Assembly: GCA_036426205.1 (NCBI GenBank)
Contig: CM071568.1
Span: 219,885,169-219,949,168 of the forward strand
Direction: 5' to 3'
Length of the DNA stretch: 64,000 nt
From: Ascaphus truei
Lineage: Eukaryota; Chordata; Amphibia; Anura; Ascaphidae
Shown: in pieces, positions 31,213 through 42,479 of the stretch
Layout of the letters: every line of letters begins with the position of its first letter
Numbering within the stretch: the stretch's first letter is position 1
Notes under the pieces: generated by a model
What the model was told of the DNA's origin: nothing
The model's input: the letters and a program-made list of their open reading frames with translations, nothing else
Databases searched by the model: none
Made by a program: the position numbers and the translations under genes

Positions 31213-33047
31213 CTACGGATCAGACACCGGAACACTTTGAGGAGCCGGACAATCCTGAAATTAAACAAATAGTAATGCTACACTGGGAGCCCACTGTAAT
31301 ACCTGAACAAACACTACTTCCAGGGGTACTTAGCACAACCCATCCTTTAGAAGCCTCAGAGGAGGAGGGAGTATGCGAGTTGGTGCAAGACCAGTCTAGA
31401 ACCTTGAAAATGTACCACCAGGAGTGCATGAGGCTGAGATGAGGGATGCACTAGGATTTGAAAGCCCTGAACAAGAAATTGTGGGAAACAATTTACATAC
31501 TCAAACAGCTTGTTAAGGCTCAATACAAATATTATGCAAAAGCATAACATCATTATGTGCAAATATTACCCCCCTTAGTGGTAGTATGATATCGCCAGGT
31601 ATTGGAGTTTAGGGAATAGCATGTCAATAAACAATTTGCCGTTAACTGCTGATTAGCATGCATTGCACTAAAAACAATGCTGACCTATTGCCAGCGTAAA
31701 AATACCCTTATCACTGCTACAAAACTGGCAATACAGCTTTAGTGAGTAGGTCAATAAATTAAATTTACATTCAATACCAGTAACTTACATTTTTTCACAT
31801 ATCACCCTTTTATTGTAAATAATGTAATGTACATTTTTTTTTAAAAAACAAGACAATTCTATCTCTTGTGCATACGTTCGCACATTTTTGGTCTTCTAAC
31901 CCAAAACCTCTCCCACAAGTGTTCAAAGGTGTTCATCAAATGAAGTTTAACTGCTGCGTGCGAAAATGAGCTGCAGTAGCTAAGACCTAAGACACAATTA
32001 TCAGCTGGGGAAGATAGGACATGAAAGCTTTCAGCATGACTATTCAAGGAACTGATGTATCAGGTTTTTTTTTCACACTACAGACACTGTAATGAATAAA
32101 TGTGTGTCTTGGCTCAGATTTTTGGCTTGCAGTCCCTTTGCCTCAGTGTTGGCATTACTCCATTTCTAAATGCCCTGGCATATCCACAGTCTAGCTCTCT
32201 GACTGATGTAGCAAACATAGTGACATTTCAGTTTCCTTTAATTTACAGTATCAATATCAACATGTGAATTAAAAACAACAACATTGTATATCAGAGGTTT
32301 TCCCCCAAAACAATGTGGCATGAAAAGTACCAAACAATGAATCTTTGTTCACCGTGTTTGAGTATTTTTGGACGTTTACATTTATAGATGGTGGCATACC
32401 TGCCCAATTGTTTCAAATGTTGGAAGCAAGAATGCTAGGATTTTAAATATATATATATCAATACATGTTATACATGTAAAAGTCATCCAATATTTATGTT
32501 CGGAACATTTTTTATTAGTGTGCTAATTTCACACATATTTAAAACAAACTGCATAATTTCAGCAGTTCATGTGCATTACAATACTGTACATATTTTATGC
32601 ACATGTCTATGCTACAGTACAGAGTGACAAAGTATAGTGTGCTGGGATGACTTTTCAGCCATTGAGGAAACTAGGTTTATCTCATAACCTCCGTATTATG
32701 AGTTATTCAAAAACACTAACTGTTAATGCAGTAATAATTGCAGTAATAATTGGTAATGAAATATCAATGAATCTGCAGATGCTGAAAATTGACATTTTAT
32801 CTCTCTTTATTGGTACTATGTCTGAATTCTCAGAATGCCACTTGGAAATATCTTTATAGATCAAGTACGTGAGACGCCCCTAATGAGAGAGGTATTTTTA
32901 AACTAAATTTAAGAAAAATATTTTCTTCTTGAATCTCTGCTAAATATTGACAATTTGTAGAAGCAGTGGTATCTAATTATTCGAGCAAAGGAATGGAAGC
33001 AGGCACACGGTCTTTCTAAAGGTGCAGTTTATTGTGCCACCAAAGGT
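31213..33047. other. No supported gene
   Basis: An open frame crossing into 31442 (EEEGVCELVQDQSRTLKMYH) has no recognisable domain and may be part of the Penelope-related unit. At 31680-31770 a CTTATCACTGCTACAAAACT word recalls the terminal repeat of the transposon at 1516-4239. The rest is AT-rich. Confidence 0.4.
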
Positions 33048-33083
33048 CCAACGTTTCGGCAAATAGATTGCCTTTATCAAGGA
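33048..33083 (-). ncRNA. Hammerhead-like motif, U3/A8 variant (copy f)
   Basis: Minus strand: UCC; core UUGAUAA; A; stem II GGCA/UGCC with a 7-nt loop; GAAA; CGU; U; GGA. The GAAA box and all stems are intact, but core positions 3 and 8 are U and A instead of C and G. Confidence 0.5.
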
Positions 33084-33159
33084 GAGGGCTAATACTGTAT
33101 ATTCAACAGGCCTGGGTTTTTACTGATTTGCGAATATGTGTAAGAAATAAAGAATGAAC

Positions 33160-33600
33160 ATGCTGATTACAGATGGGCAAATTTTGTTGGCGTATTTGGA
33201 TCTGCAGCAGATCGGACAGGTTCCTTTGGTTTGTGGATTTCAGCTGATCAATCTGAAAAAGGGTGATTCGCTTTTTGTCGACTTTTTATTATTATTACCA
33301 ATACAGTCCGCGGATTCTGCTACCCGTGAACGGGTTTGTAGAATCCAAGCTCCAGATTCCGTAATCCGGTGGTGGATTGTTAAGAATCTGTCAACGGATT
33401 CTTGAATCCACGGATTGGATTCTACAAATCCGTCCACGGGATGTATCCGTTGGCGGTTTTTGATGAATCCTCGCGGATTGAAACTGCCCAAATCCGTTTG
33501 CGGATTTTACATTGTGAAACAGATTTTGGGGTTTACATCAGTGAAATTCCGGGAAATGGATTTGTGTGGGTTCGCTTATCTCTAATGCTAATCTCAAAAA
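33160..33600. repeat. GGATTC-rich MITE-like repeat
   Basis: Begins near AGATGGGCAAATTTT and ends near GGGTTCGCTTATCTCT, which are loosely inverted. The interior is packed with GGATTC/GAATCC words (CGGATTC, AATCCG), giving many short palindromes. No coding capacity. Confidence 0.4.
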
Positions 33601-34061
33601 CTCTAGTAATCTGACCGCTGCCGCCTGACATTTTCTACACTACAACTGTTTTAATCATATGGGTTTTTCAGATGGTCGCCTAGACTACTTTACCTTAACA
33701 TTTAGAATAACTCACCCCACTAGGTGAATGATAATAGATCCAAAAACTGATACTGGAAAGATTGAATGAAGCAAATGAGTTCTCAATGTTGTTGTAATGA
33801 TCTATAATTGTTGTATTAGTTTTTTTTGTTTGTTTTTTTAACTACATCTAATTAACATATTTGAGTTTTCTTTCATTTGCTAGGATTCATCAAGCTCTGA
33901 GTAATTATTCCACTGCCGTAAGTGTTTTACTTTTGAGACCTTGTAAGGTTGTTTTTTAATCCTGTATATGTTTTGAACCAATGTGATACTCTGTAGGGAC
34001 ATTAGTAAAACTTCTAATAGAAGGAAGTTCTATTAAATGTTTTAGTAATGTCTTTATGCAG
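33601..34061. other. No gene seen
   Basis: AT-rich sequence up to the 5' LTR of the pol-less element. Confidence 0.5.
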
Positions 34062-34336
34062 TGTAGCCAAGTCCCCTTGGGCTACTAATTCTCTGACCCA
34101 TCTAGCACTGCAAGTCCAAGTAAAGAGTGGACAGTGTTGGGAGAAAATCCTGCAGGGCCTGCTTATATTGTTATATGTGTGTTACCTAATAAAGTTCAGG
34201 AGTAGGCTGGTATTACAAGGGGGTCTATGACTGATAGGAGGCCGGCTTAAAAGCCACTCCCCTGGGAAGGAGGGGGTTTCCCTCTAGAGGTTAGAATAAG
34301 GTTAGAATAAGGGTTTTGGGAGTTAGTTCTGTGCTG
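34062..34336 (+). repeat. Truncated 5' LTR
   Basis: Matches 36356 onward for about 275 bp and then departs after CTGTGCTGCCC. The remaining 390 bp of LTR and any primer-binding site are missing. Confidence 0.8.
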
Positions 34337-34497
34337 CCCTGCCGTTGTGCGAACGGGTGGGACCTGCACTGGGATCCGCTTCCTGGTGCTCTGAATGCCA
34401 CACACGGTACCTCCGCCTCCAGGGCCCTTGAGCGGAGACTTCCAAGACCCTGCTGCACACTGGGGAACTTCCCTATATCAATGAGTTTCTCCAAGGA

Positions 34498-36235
34498 TTG
34501 ATTGATATTGCTGGGCAGTCATCAAAGACCCATCAGCCTGATTTCAGGACACTGCTTCGGCACCTGGTCGGTTCCAAAATCCGGTATGGGAACCGCAGTT
34601 CACAAAGTATGGACTCTGGAGCGGGCTCGCTGGGAGTCATGGGAACTGACATCAGCGGTCTCTCCAGCCCTGTGGAAGAAATCTTAACGGCGGACGTAAC
34701 TGAGTCCACATCAGCCGGCATGCGACAGCGTGAATCCCCTTCTGCTCTCCAGTCAGTTCCCGGTACGATAGGCACCTTAGAGGAGGTGTACCGGTGCATG
34801 GACAGACACGGCCAAGCGAGGCCCGCCACTCCCCTTGGTGCCCTACTCGCTCCCCACTGGAGGAACCATCCACACTGGATCTGCGAGCTTCCGGCAGGAC
34901 AGCGAGGTTGAGTCCATCAATGAGGTGTCGGACGAGGCCTCCAACACTCCCGAGGTAACGACTCCTTTATCCATTTCGAGCCCCAACATTTACCAGGGGG
35001 TGTCGATCCAAGATGTCGATCATCGCTGGATCGATGTCCCTGGAGGAATGTCCCAGCTCCGGTTGTAGGGTAAAGCCATCTGCGAGGCCTGAGATCGAGC
35101 CATGGCCTATGTGGCTGCTGCCTGCACTAGCACCCGGTCGAGGTGATCAGCGTGGAGGGATCTCCGCTAGTGGTACCAGCACTGCTTCTCTTTCGGATAC
35201 TGCATTCGCCTCTGATGCGTTGGTGAGTATCTCTCTAGAGAACATTTTCTTGCAGCAGTGCAGGGTGCGGAAGCAGGGGAAGGACAAGCGAAGTAGCCCC
35301 TATGGCATCTGGGGCATGGGAGGCCTTGCTAAGCCTCTGTCTGCCGGTGTTCCCGCTCCCGGTGCAGACAGTTGCAGGCCATAATACGGAAGACCTCTCT
35401 GGTTGCCACCCAAGTTGGGGTACATAACTCTAAATACCTTGCGGAATGAGACTTTGAAGTGCTGGCCTTGCCCCGTTCTGCCCCATCGCCCCGTTCTGAC
35501 CATTCCCACAGTCCTGAACTTAGTCCCCACAGAGCTGACGGTGGCCACAGATACAAATTGTGTCCCCGGTACTGACCGTGTCACTGCCCCACTTGTGATG
35601 GCTAAAGTGTTTGAAGGGGCGCAACCCCTACCATGGTGGGACCCACTATATAGGGGATATGTACCGCATCTAAAGCGGACCCATTTCGTGCTGGAAAGGG
35701 ATTCCCAAACCGATCATTGGTGGGATGAGGGCCAGTTCTCTGCTGATGAAGAGGTATAAATTATGCGAGTGCGTTGTGCAAAAATTGAGGCAGGCCTTTT
35801 CTCAAAACCAGGGGGAGCGGAACCAGTTAGTGAATCTCTATGGGAAGAACCCATCTACTGGGTATTGCCAGGTCAGGCCTACGGGCATAATTTGACCAAG
35901 AGTAGTCGCGCTGATAGGTTATTGGTTCAAAAGTTTAGACTGGAAGAGTATGAGTATCCCTATCTCCCTGAATCTCTAATTCGATCAGTTGAAATTTACC
36001 AGGATGAGTGGGTGCATGCAGCCATATTAGATTACATGAACGTGCGGACCAGCAGCAGTATGCACAACAGGGAAGACAGAGCCTGCTATCTAATGAAAGT
36101 ATGGCAGGTAGGCTGCAACGTACACTTAGAGTGGAGTATATTGGGGAGTCTGGGCTCAAGTGCTGCTATTTAGTAACGGTACTGGATAGTGGAGGGAACT
36201 TTGTGCACAAGCCAGACCCCGCTCACTATTACTGA
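34498..36235 (+). pseudogene. Unrecognised element protein(s), several frames
   Basis: Successive plus-strand frames look protein-like: MIDIAGQSSKTHQPDFRTLL (34498-34911), ISLENIFLQQCRVRKQGKDK (to 35384), WWDEGQFSADEEV (to 35759), and SESLWEEPIYWVLPGQAYGH with FRLEEYEYPYLPESLIRSVE (35763 to about 36050). A final frame ends YLVTVLDSGGNFVHKPDPA before a stop at 36233-36235. The last 150 residues, rich in aromatic and charged residues, look like a folded domain, but I recognise no family. At least one frameshift lies near 36050. There is no zinc knuckle or catalytic motif. A Gag or an accessory protein is possible. Confidence 0.45.
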
Positions 36236-36355
36236 GCGGTCTTAAAGTACTGTTATGCCATGTTATAATTGCCATTTTATTTTTATTGTATAAAAATGTG
36301 GTGGATGTTATGCCCTCATGTGGGGACGTGAGGGATTTCAAAACCAGAGGGAGGA

Positions 36356-37023
36356 TGTAGCCAAGTCCCCTTGGGCTACTAATTCTCTGGCCCCTCTAGC
36401 ACTGTAAGTCCACGTAAAGAGTGGGCAGTGTTGGGAGCAAATCATGTAGGGCCTGGTAGTATTGTTATATGTGTGTTACCTAATAAAGTTCGGCAGTAGC
36501 TTGGTGTTACAAGGGGGGGCCTATGACTGATAGGAGGCTGGCTTACATACAAGCCACTCCCCTGGGAATGAGGGGGTTCCTGTAGAGGTTAGGGTAAGGG
36601 TTTTGTAAGTTAGTTCTGTGCTGCCCACCCTGCTATGAGGACAGAGCAGTAAGTCTCTCCTGGACAGGCGTGGGCTGAGGCCTTGCCCTGTTCGGGGGTA
36701 ATGTATGCTGAGGAGTGCTCAGGGCCTCAAGCCGGGGTACTGCCTTCAGGGAATGGAACCTGTAATGATGTCTTGAACCTAATAAACTCCAGTTATACCC
36801 TCTCTGGTGTGATGTCTGGAGTGTGAACACTATGAAGAGTTGCCTATGAGGTTTATCCTGGCTGCACGAGGATCCTCCGGGGCTGGAGGCGCTGTGCTGA
36901 CTGAAGAACCATCCCTGATAGCCTGTCCTGATGTCTCCCTATACCATCGCGGAGATCTCAGGCCAGACTACACCGGTAGCTACTGTATATAATCTCACTT
37001 AGAGTGGGGAAAAAAGTGCTACA
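36356..37023 (+). repeat. 3' LTR of pol-less element
   Basis: Runs from TGTAGCCAAG to GTGCTACA. Two AATAAA words (36481 and 36781) could serve as poly(A) signals. Confidence 0.8.
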
Positions 37024-38398
37024 CAGTATTTCATAACCCTTAGAAAAACTCCAGCATATTTTGTGTAAGCTTGGTAGTTCATTGCTTGTATCTTAAATGT
37101 CATCTGGCTGGGATTCCATGATGAAATATAAATGATAAAGAACACTTTTGAGCACATTCACATGTCTCAAACAGGTCCCAAAATCTACCTTTACCCTGCA
37201 GTCGAACAGAATACAGTGCTTCCACTGTAGCCAGGAATTCTGGGTACTGACATGTAAATGGGTACTCATATCACATCCCTTTTTGCTTCTTATTCAATTT
37301 AACTTGGATCCCAGAGGAAATGGACATGAACTGTACTGGGTAAATTCTAGAACGTGATTTATTTGTAACTGCTTTAGATTTTGTTATTACTCTGCTGTGT
37401 GCTGGCTATTTTGATCTAATGCTGCTTTATGAATATATTATAGCATTACACAATGTAGTCACACTATGGGATTTGATTATAGTACAATAATGTAATGGCT
37501 CTACTGTCTTCTCTGGTGCTAGTATACCAATATATTTCTAATATAATGTTTATGTAAAACTAAAAAGCAAAAAACATTGTTAATTGTATCCTGTGTGCCC
37601 TACTACAAGGATATGTATCCCTTAAAATGGGTTGGCTGTTTTCCATGTGAGATCTACAGTACCTATCAACTTTAATCTAACGCGATCTCATAAGCTTATA
37701 TTTGGAATTTGTTTTATTAATTCTCTCTCCTAGCCACAGCAAAAAATGTATGTTTTAGTGCATCAGCAGATGCTAAACCATAATTGATTAGTCATCAACA
37801 TTAATTAGGCATTAAAAATAATAAGGCATTAATTAAACTGAAGAAAAATGTATCAAGTAAAAGTTTAAAAAAATAAAATGTGACTATTCTTGTGGGCCAG
37901 TGGGAAAAAAATTCCCACAATATAACTAATTGTAAAAGAGCTTCTTGATGTGTCATCGTGATCATAAGTATGACTAAAAATAACATATGCCCTATTTTAC
38001 TTGTCATATTCAGAGAACCTGGTACTGCCAGCATATTATAATGGTAATACAAGATTACTGCAATTTCTTCTGGATTCCAGTTATGAAATGCTCCAGTGCC
38101 ATTAACTCCAATAGTGATGGGCTGATAATGGGCTTGAAGGACTCAATTAACACCTTTTAGGCTTTTCACGTCACACATCTCATAATTTTCTCACTTAGGT
38201 TTTATATCTTCTCTCTTCCTGATCCAATAGTAGTGCTATCCATGTTAGGTTTACTTTGAAACATAAATCATATTTTAATATTTAAAATAACATATCACAC
38301 ACAATTAATAAAAAGTATGAAATAATTGTTCATATTAAAATATTACAACTCAAAATAATGGAAATCCACAGGGCTATCACTGGCATATTGTCACGGGA
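37024..38398. other. AT-rich sequence with one old interspersed repeat
   Basis: 37160-37330 is the second copy of the repeat seen at 15530-15705. The remainder up to the sushi element shows nothing recognisable. Confidence 0.55.
38394..38398. repeat. Target site duplication CATAT, left
   Basis: CATAT directly before the left LTR equals CATAT directly after the right LTR (44190-44194). Confidence 0.9.
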
Positions 38399-39132
38399 AT
38401 ATAGGAGTGCTCACCACAAACCGGACTGGACCGCGAGGCCGAGGTGGGGATACAGGAAAACCGCCGCCTTACAGACGAGTGAGCAGGTCCGGTAAGCAGA
38501 GTCGTGTAGATAGCCTTGTTCGGGAGAGGAGAGAGTAGAGTGGTAGAGGTACTTGCCAGATCCGGGGTAGGAGAGGTCAGGAGTAGTCGGTGTCCAAAGC
38601 CAGGGTCGAGGAGAGGAGAAGGTAGCAGTCCGTTGAGCGAGCCGAGGTTCGAGGGTGCCAGAGATCGGGAGTCCAGGTACAGGTTCAGGGTCTATGACGG
38701 AAGACAAAAGCAGACTGCGAAGTAGCTTGTAGCAAGCACAACTAGAGACTGAATATGCTCAGCAATCAGCTCAGGACTGGAGGCACTATATACTGACAGG
38801 AACCAATGAGAACCTCCAGCGGTGATGTCAGAGGTAGGTAGAGCGCTGATAGGCTGAGGCAGGATGCAGAACCGGTGGGAACGGAACAATAACATTGGCG
38901 GCAGTAGAGATGGACATAGTAGCGCGCGCGCGCGACGCACGCGACGGAAGGGGCGGGTAGAGTTCGCCGGACTAAAAGACAGGAGCCGTAGGCGCGCGCG
39001 CGGCCTTTCCACGGCGGCGCGCATGGGCAGCAGGGGCTGCCGGGAGTTCAGGAGGAAGATGAAGGCCCACGTGACCGGGTGCCGCGCGCCCCGGCAGCCG
39101 AGGTAGGAACCGCAGCGGGCAGAGACCTTACA
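38399..39132 (-). repeat. 3' LTR of sushi element
   Basis: On the minus strand runs TGTAAGGTCTCTGCC...CCCGTGACA. It contains ATTGG (inverted CCAAT), TATATA at 38787-38792 and the predicted transcript start at 38763. The pol stop codon (39048-39050) lies inside it. Confidence 0.92.
38754..38792 (-). promoter_or_regulatory. TATA box and predicted transcript start
   Basis: Minus strand: TATATA (38792-38787), then 29 nt from its first base, GCTGAGCATA (38763-38754). This decamer is the exact reverse complement of the TATGCTCAGC that begins one base after the 5' LTR (43451-43442). TATA-to-start spacing of about 30 is canonical. In the right LTR the decamer is kept (43817-43826), but the TATA is shortened to TATA. 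Confidence 0.65.
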
Positions 39133-42100
39133 GTACCCCCCCCTTCAGGGTCGAACTCCGGACGATCCTTACCAGGTTTAAGCGGAAATTTAGAATGAAA
39201 TGCCCGTACCAGCCTGGGGGCGTGTACCTGGATTTGAGGAATCCATGCCCTTTCTTCGGGTCCAAAACCCCTCCAATGCACCAAATACTGGAGGCCTCCT
39301 CTAGAAATGCGAGAATCTAGAATGGATTGTACCTCAAACTCTTCTTGTCCATTGACAAGTCTGGGGGAAGGTGTGATGTGTTGGATCAGAGGACTGGGTA
39401 CAAACGGTTTGAGTAGAGAACAATGAAAGGCGGAGGGAATCTTCATGGTAGCAGGTAGTTTGAGTCGGTAGGTAACCGGATTGATCCTCTTCAATATAGG
39501 GAATGGACCGATAAATCGGGGTGCCAGCTTTGGGGATGTGACCTTCAAGCGTATGTTTTTAGTAGATAGCCATACTTTCTGACCAGGAACGAAATCGGGT
39601 GGTCTCTGACGATGCCGATCCGCCTGCTTTTTCTGCATGGCTGTGGCCCGCTTGAGATTATCCCGAATCCTGGACCAGGAAGCTTGAAGATCCCGAATCC
39701 TCTCTTCTGCTGCTGGAACTCCTGTACTCGTCCCAGACTGAGGAAGGGTAGAAGGATGAAAGCCAAAATTAGAAAAGAATGGAGACTGTAATGTGGACTC
39801 ATTCCTGAGATTATTGTGAGCGAATTCCGCCCAAGGGAGTAGGTCGAGCCAATTGTCCTGAGAGTCCGATATGAAACAACGGAGGAACTGCTCCAGTGAC
39901 TGATTGGTTCGTTCATTTTGACCATTGGTCTGTGGGTGGTATCCCGAGGAGAAGTGAAGTGCCACATTAAGTTTTTTACAGAAGGCCCTCCAGAATTTAG
40001 AAACAAATTGCGACCCCCGATCAGAAACTATGGTCTGAGGTGACCCATGGAGCCTGAAGACCTCTTTGACAAATACTTTGGCAAGTTTGGGGGCACTGGG
40101 TAGACCTTTAAGTGGGATAAAGTGCGCTTGTTTAGAAAAGCGATCGACCACTACTAATATCGTGTCCATACCCTTGGATTTGGGTAGGTCGACAATAAAG
40201 TCCATCGAGAGATGTTCCCAAGGACGATCGGGAATAGGGAGGGTTTGCAGGAGTCCTGGAGGTTTATTCCGTGGAGTCTTGTTCTGTGCGCAGGTGGAAC
40301 ATGCTGAAACGAAATGTTGAATGTCCTTACGCATGCTAGGCCACCAAAATGTTCGTTGCAGGAGGTCAATAGTCCTTTTAATCCCTGGATGACCTGCCGT
40401 TTTAGCAGCGTGCCCCCATTGCATTACCTTCAGACGGAAGGTCGGGGGTGTGAAAAGTCGTCCAACTGGCACCCTGAGACCCTGCGGGATTTGATCTTGA
40501 ACCTTGGTGATCTCTGATAGTGCGTCAAAGGTACTGGCAGACAGGACACATTTCGGAGGAAGAATAGTCTCCTGGGGATCTTTGGTTTTGTCCTCTACAG
40601 AGAATTGACGAGACAGTGCATCGGCTTTAGTGTTTTTGGAACCCGGGAGATATGAAATCAGGAAGTTGAACCGGGTGAAGAAAAGGGACCAACGTGCCTG
40701 CCGAGCGCTTAGACGACGGGCAGTCTCAATATATAAGAGGTTCTTATGGTCCGTAAGGATGGTGACGGGGTATTCCGTGCCCTCCAATTGATGTCGCCAC
40801 TCTTCCAAAGCCATCTTGATCGCGAGGAGCTCACGGTTACCCACATTATAGTTCCGTTCGGCTGCAGAATTTTTTTTAGAAAAGAATGCGCAGGGATGTA
40901 GTCTGGCCTGTGGGTTCTTCCTTTGAGATAAGATCGCCCCAGCCCCTATGTCCGACGCATCCACCTCGAGAGTGAAGGGCTGTGCTGGATCAGGATGCAC
41001 CAAGATAGGTGCTGTGACAAAGGCTTCCTTGAGAACCTGAAAAGCCATGATGGCATCGGGGGACCATAGTGCGGGATTGGCGTTCTTCTGAGTGAGGGCC
41101 GTGATGGGTGCGACCAGCGAGGAAATTTTTTTTATGAACCTGCGGTAATAGTTGGCAAAACCTAAAAACCTCTGTACCGCTTTCAAAGAGAGGGGGCGAG
41201 GCCAGTTCAAGACGGCTTCCACCTTGGTAGGATCCATCGCGAGTCCTGTGTCGGAGATTATGTACCCCAAAAATGACGTCGATGACTGATGGAACTGGCA
41301 TTTTTCAAGCTTAGCGAACAGTCGATTCTCCCGTAACCTCTGAAGTACTTGTTTGACATGCCGATTATGTTCCAGGAGATTCTGCGAGAATATCAGGATG
41401 TCATCTAGGTAGACCACCACGTGTTGATCCAGCAGATCTCTGAAGACGTCATTAACAAAATCCTGGAAGACAGCTGGCGCATTACAGAGACCAAAAGGCA
41501 TCACGAGGTACTCATAGTGCCCATCACGCGTGTTGAAGGCCGTCTTCCACTCATCTCCCTTACGAATCCGGACCAGATTGTAGGCTCCACGGAGATCAAG
41601 TTTGGAAAAGATAGTGGCGCCTTGTAACCTGTCGAAAAGTTCGGCAATCAAAGGGAGGGGATACCGATTCTTGACAGTCACCTTGTTGAGACCACGGTAA
41701 TCGATGCAAGGACGAAGTGTGCCGTCCTTTTTCTTTACAAAAAAGAAACCTGCTCCTGCTGGAGAAGAGGACTTACGTATGAAGCCTCTCTGGAGGTTCT
41801 CCTGTATATAAAGTTTCATCGCCTTGGTCTCGGGGAGGGAAAGAGGATAGGTACAACCTCTGGGGGGAATCGCGCCAGGAAGAAGTTCGATCGGGCAATC
41901 GTAGGCGCGATGGGGTGGTAATTCCTCCGCCTGAATCTTGTCGAAGACATCTCTGAACTCCCAGTAGGCGTCCGGAAGAAGGGAATTCTTGGGTTCCGGA
42001 TGTGTGGCAGCTACTAGGGCATTAGATGAAACCAGACAAGTGTCTTGACACCGATCTCTCCAGGTGAGGGGTTGTGACTGAAGCCAGTCGATCTGGGGAT

Positions 42101-42479
42101 TATGGTGCTGGAGCCATGGAAGACCCAATATCACGTCTACTGCCGGCGTGTGGATGGCATCCAACTGAATTTGTTCGGAATGGTGTCCTGACATCTTAAG
42201 ACGGAGGGGAATGGTCTGATGAGATATAAATGCGGGTTGCAAAGGCCTACCGTCAATGGCTTCAAGGCCTACGGGCCAATCCTTGGCTACCAGAGGGATC
42301 TGGTGTCTCTCCGCAAATGATTGATCAATGAAATTCCCACCAGAACCGGAGTCTAGGAAGGCCCTCGTAGAGATGTCTCCAAAGTCCCCTGATAGAATTA
42401 TAGGAAGAAGTATCTTAGATGGTAGTTTGGGAGAGAAAGGAGAGGTTACCATGCCCAGTGTAGTTCTCCCAGTACTCAC
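39048..42479 (-). CDS. pol: Pol polyprotein (PR-RT-RH-IN-chromodomain)
   Basis: 1143 codons without a stop, entered by frameshift from gag (the listed start is a GTG, not a real initiator). Protease: FLDSGSGG, catalytic D43. Reverse transcriptase: FVKKKDGTLRPCIDYRGLN, FSKLDLRGAYN, VMPFGLCNAPAVFQ and catalytic YLDD 357-360. RNase H: LEVDASDIGAGAIL about 504-517 and TDHKN about 576-580. Integrase: HHCC zinc region ending C727/C730, catalytic D760, D820 and E856, then GPF near 991. A chromodomain follows at about 1047-1082 (EFEVQSILDSR, LVHWRGFGPEERAWIP), which in relatives guides integration to chromatin marks. The last about 28 residues are encoded by the 3' LTR. All catalytic residues are present. 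Confidence 0.95.
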   Translation of the reverse strand: MSTGRTTLGMVTSPFSPKLPSKILLPIILSGDFGDISTRAFLDSGSGGNFIDQSFAERHQIPLVAKDWPVGLEAIDGRPLQPAFISHQTIPLRLKMSGHHSEQIQLDAIHTPAVDVILGLPWLQHHNPQIDWLQSQPLTWRDRCQDTCLVSSNALVAATHPEPKNSLLPDAYWEFRDVFDKIQAEELPPHRAYDCPIELLPGAIPPRGCTYPLSLPETKAMKLYIQENLQRGFIRKSSSPAGAGFFFVKKKDGTLRPCIDYRGLNKVTVKNRYPLPLIAELFDRLQGATIFSKLDLRGAYNLVRIRKGDEWKTAFNTRDGHYEYLVMPFGLCNAPAVFQDFVNDVFRDLLDQHVVVYLDDILIFSQNLLEHNRHVKQVLQRLRENRLFAKLEKCQFHQSSTSFLGYIISDTGLAMDPTKVEAVLNWPRPLSLKAVQRFLGFANYYRRFIKKISSLVAPITALTQKNANPALWSPDAIMAFQVLKEAFVTAPILVHPDPAQPFTLEVDASDIGAGAILSQRKNPQARLHPCAFFSKKNSAAERNYNVGNRELLAIKMALEEWRHQLEGTEYPVTILTDHKNLLYIETARRLSARQARWSLFFTRFNFLISYLPGSKNTKADALSRQFSVEDKTKDPQETILPPKCVLSASTFDALSEITKVQDQIPQGLRVPVGRLFTPPTFRLKVMQWGHAAKTAGHPGIKRTIDLLQRTFWWPSMRKDIQHFVSACSTCAQNKTPRNKPPGLLQTLPIPDRPWEHLSMDFIVDLPKSKGMDTILVVVDRFSKQAHFIPLKGLPSAPKLAKVFVKEVFRLHGSPQTIVSDRGSQFVSKFWRAFCKKLNVALHFSSGYHPQTNGQNERTNQSLEQFLRCFISDSQDNWLDLLPWAEFAHNNLRNESTLQSPFFSNFGFHPSTLPQSGTSTGVPAAEERIRDLQASWSRIRDNLKRATAMQKKQADRHRQRPPDFVPGQKVWLSTKNIRLKVTSPKLAPRFIGPFPILKRINPVTYRLKLPATMKIPSAFHCSLLKPFVPSPLIQHITPSPRLVNGQEEFEVQSILDSRISRGGLQYLVHWRGFGPEERAWIPQIQVHAPRLVRAFHSKFPLKPGKDRPEFDPEGGGTVRSLPAAVPTSAAGARGTRSRGPSSSS
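39133..39150 (-). promoter_or_regulatory. Polypurine tract of sushi element
   Basis: Minus strand GAAGGGGGGGGTAC immediately before the 3' LTR start TGTAAGG. It is also translated, as part of the pol C terminus (EGGG). Confidence 0.8.

Larger units (their letters stand above)
34062..37023 (+). mobile_element. Pol-less LTR element (LARD-like) with unknown ORF
   Basis: A partial 5' LTR (34062-34336) and a full 3' LTR (36356-37023), both beginning TGTAGCCAAGTCCCCTTGGG, flank about 2 kb. No protease, reverse transcriptase, RNase H or integrase is present. A purine run AGAGGGAGGA directly precedes the 3' LTR. The start TGTAGCCA-GTCCC and the tract GGGAGGA are shared with the Gypsy element at 21024 and the solo LTR at 46699, so it could use enzymes of such elements. 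Flanking CAG on both sides is too short to call a target duplication. Confidence 0.75.
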
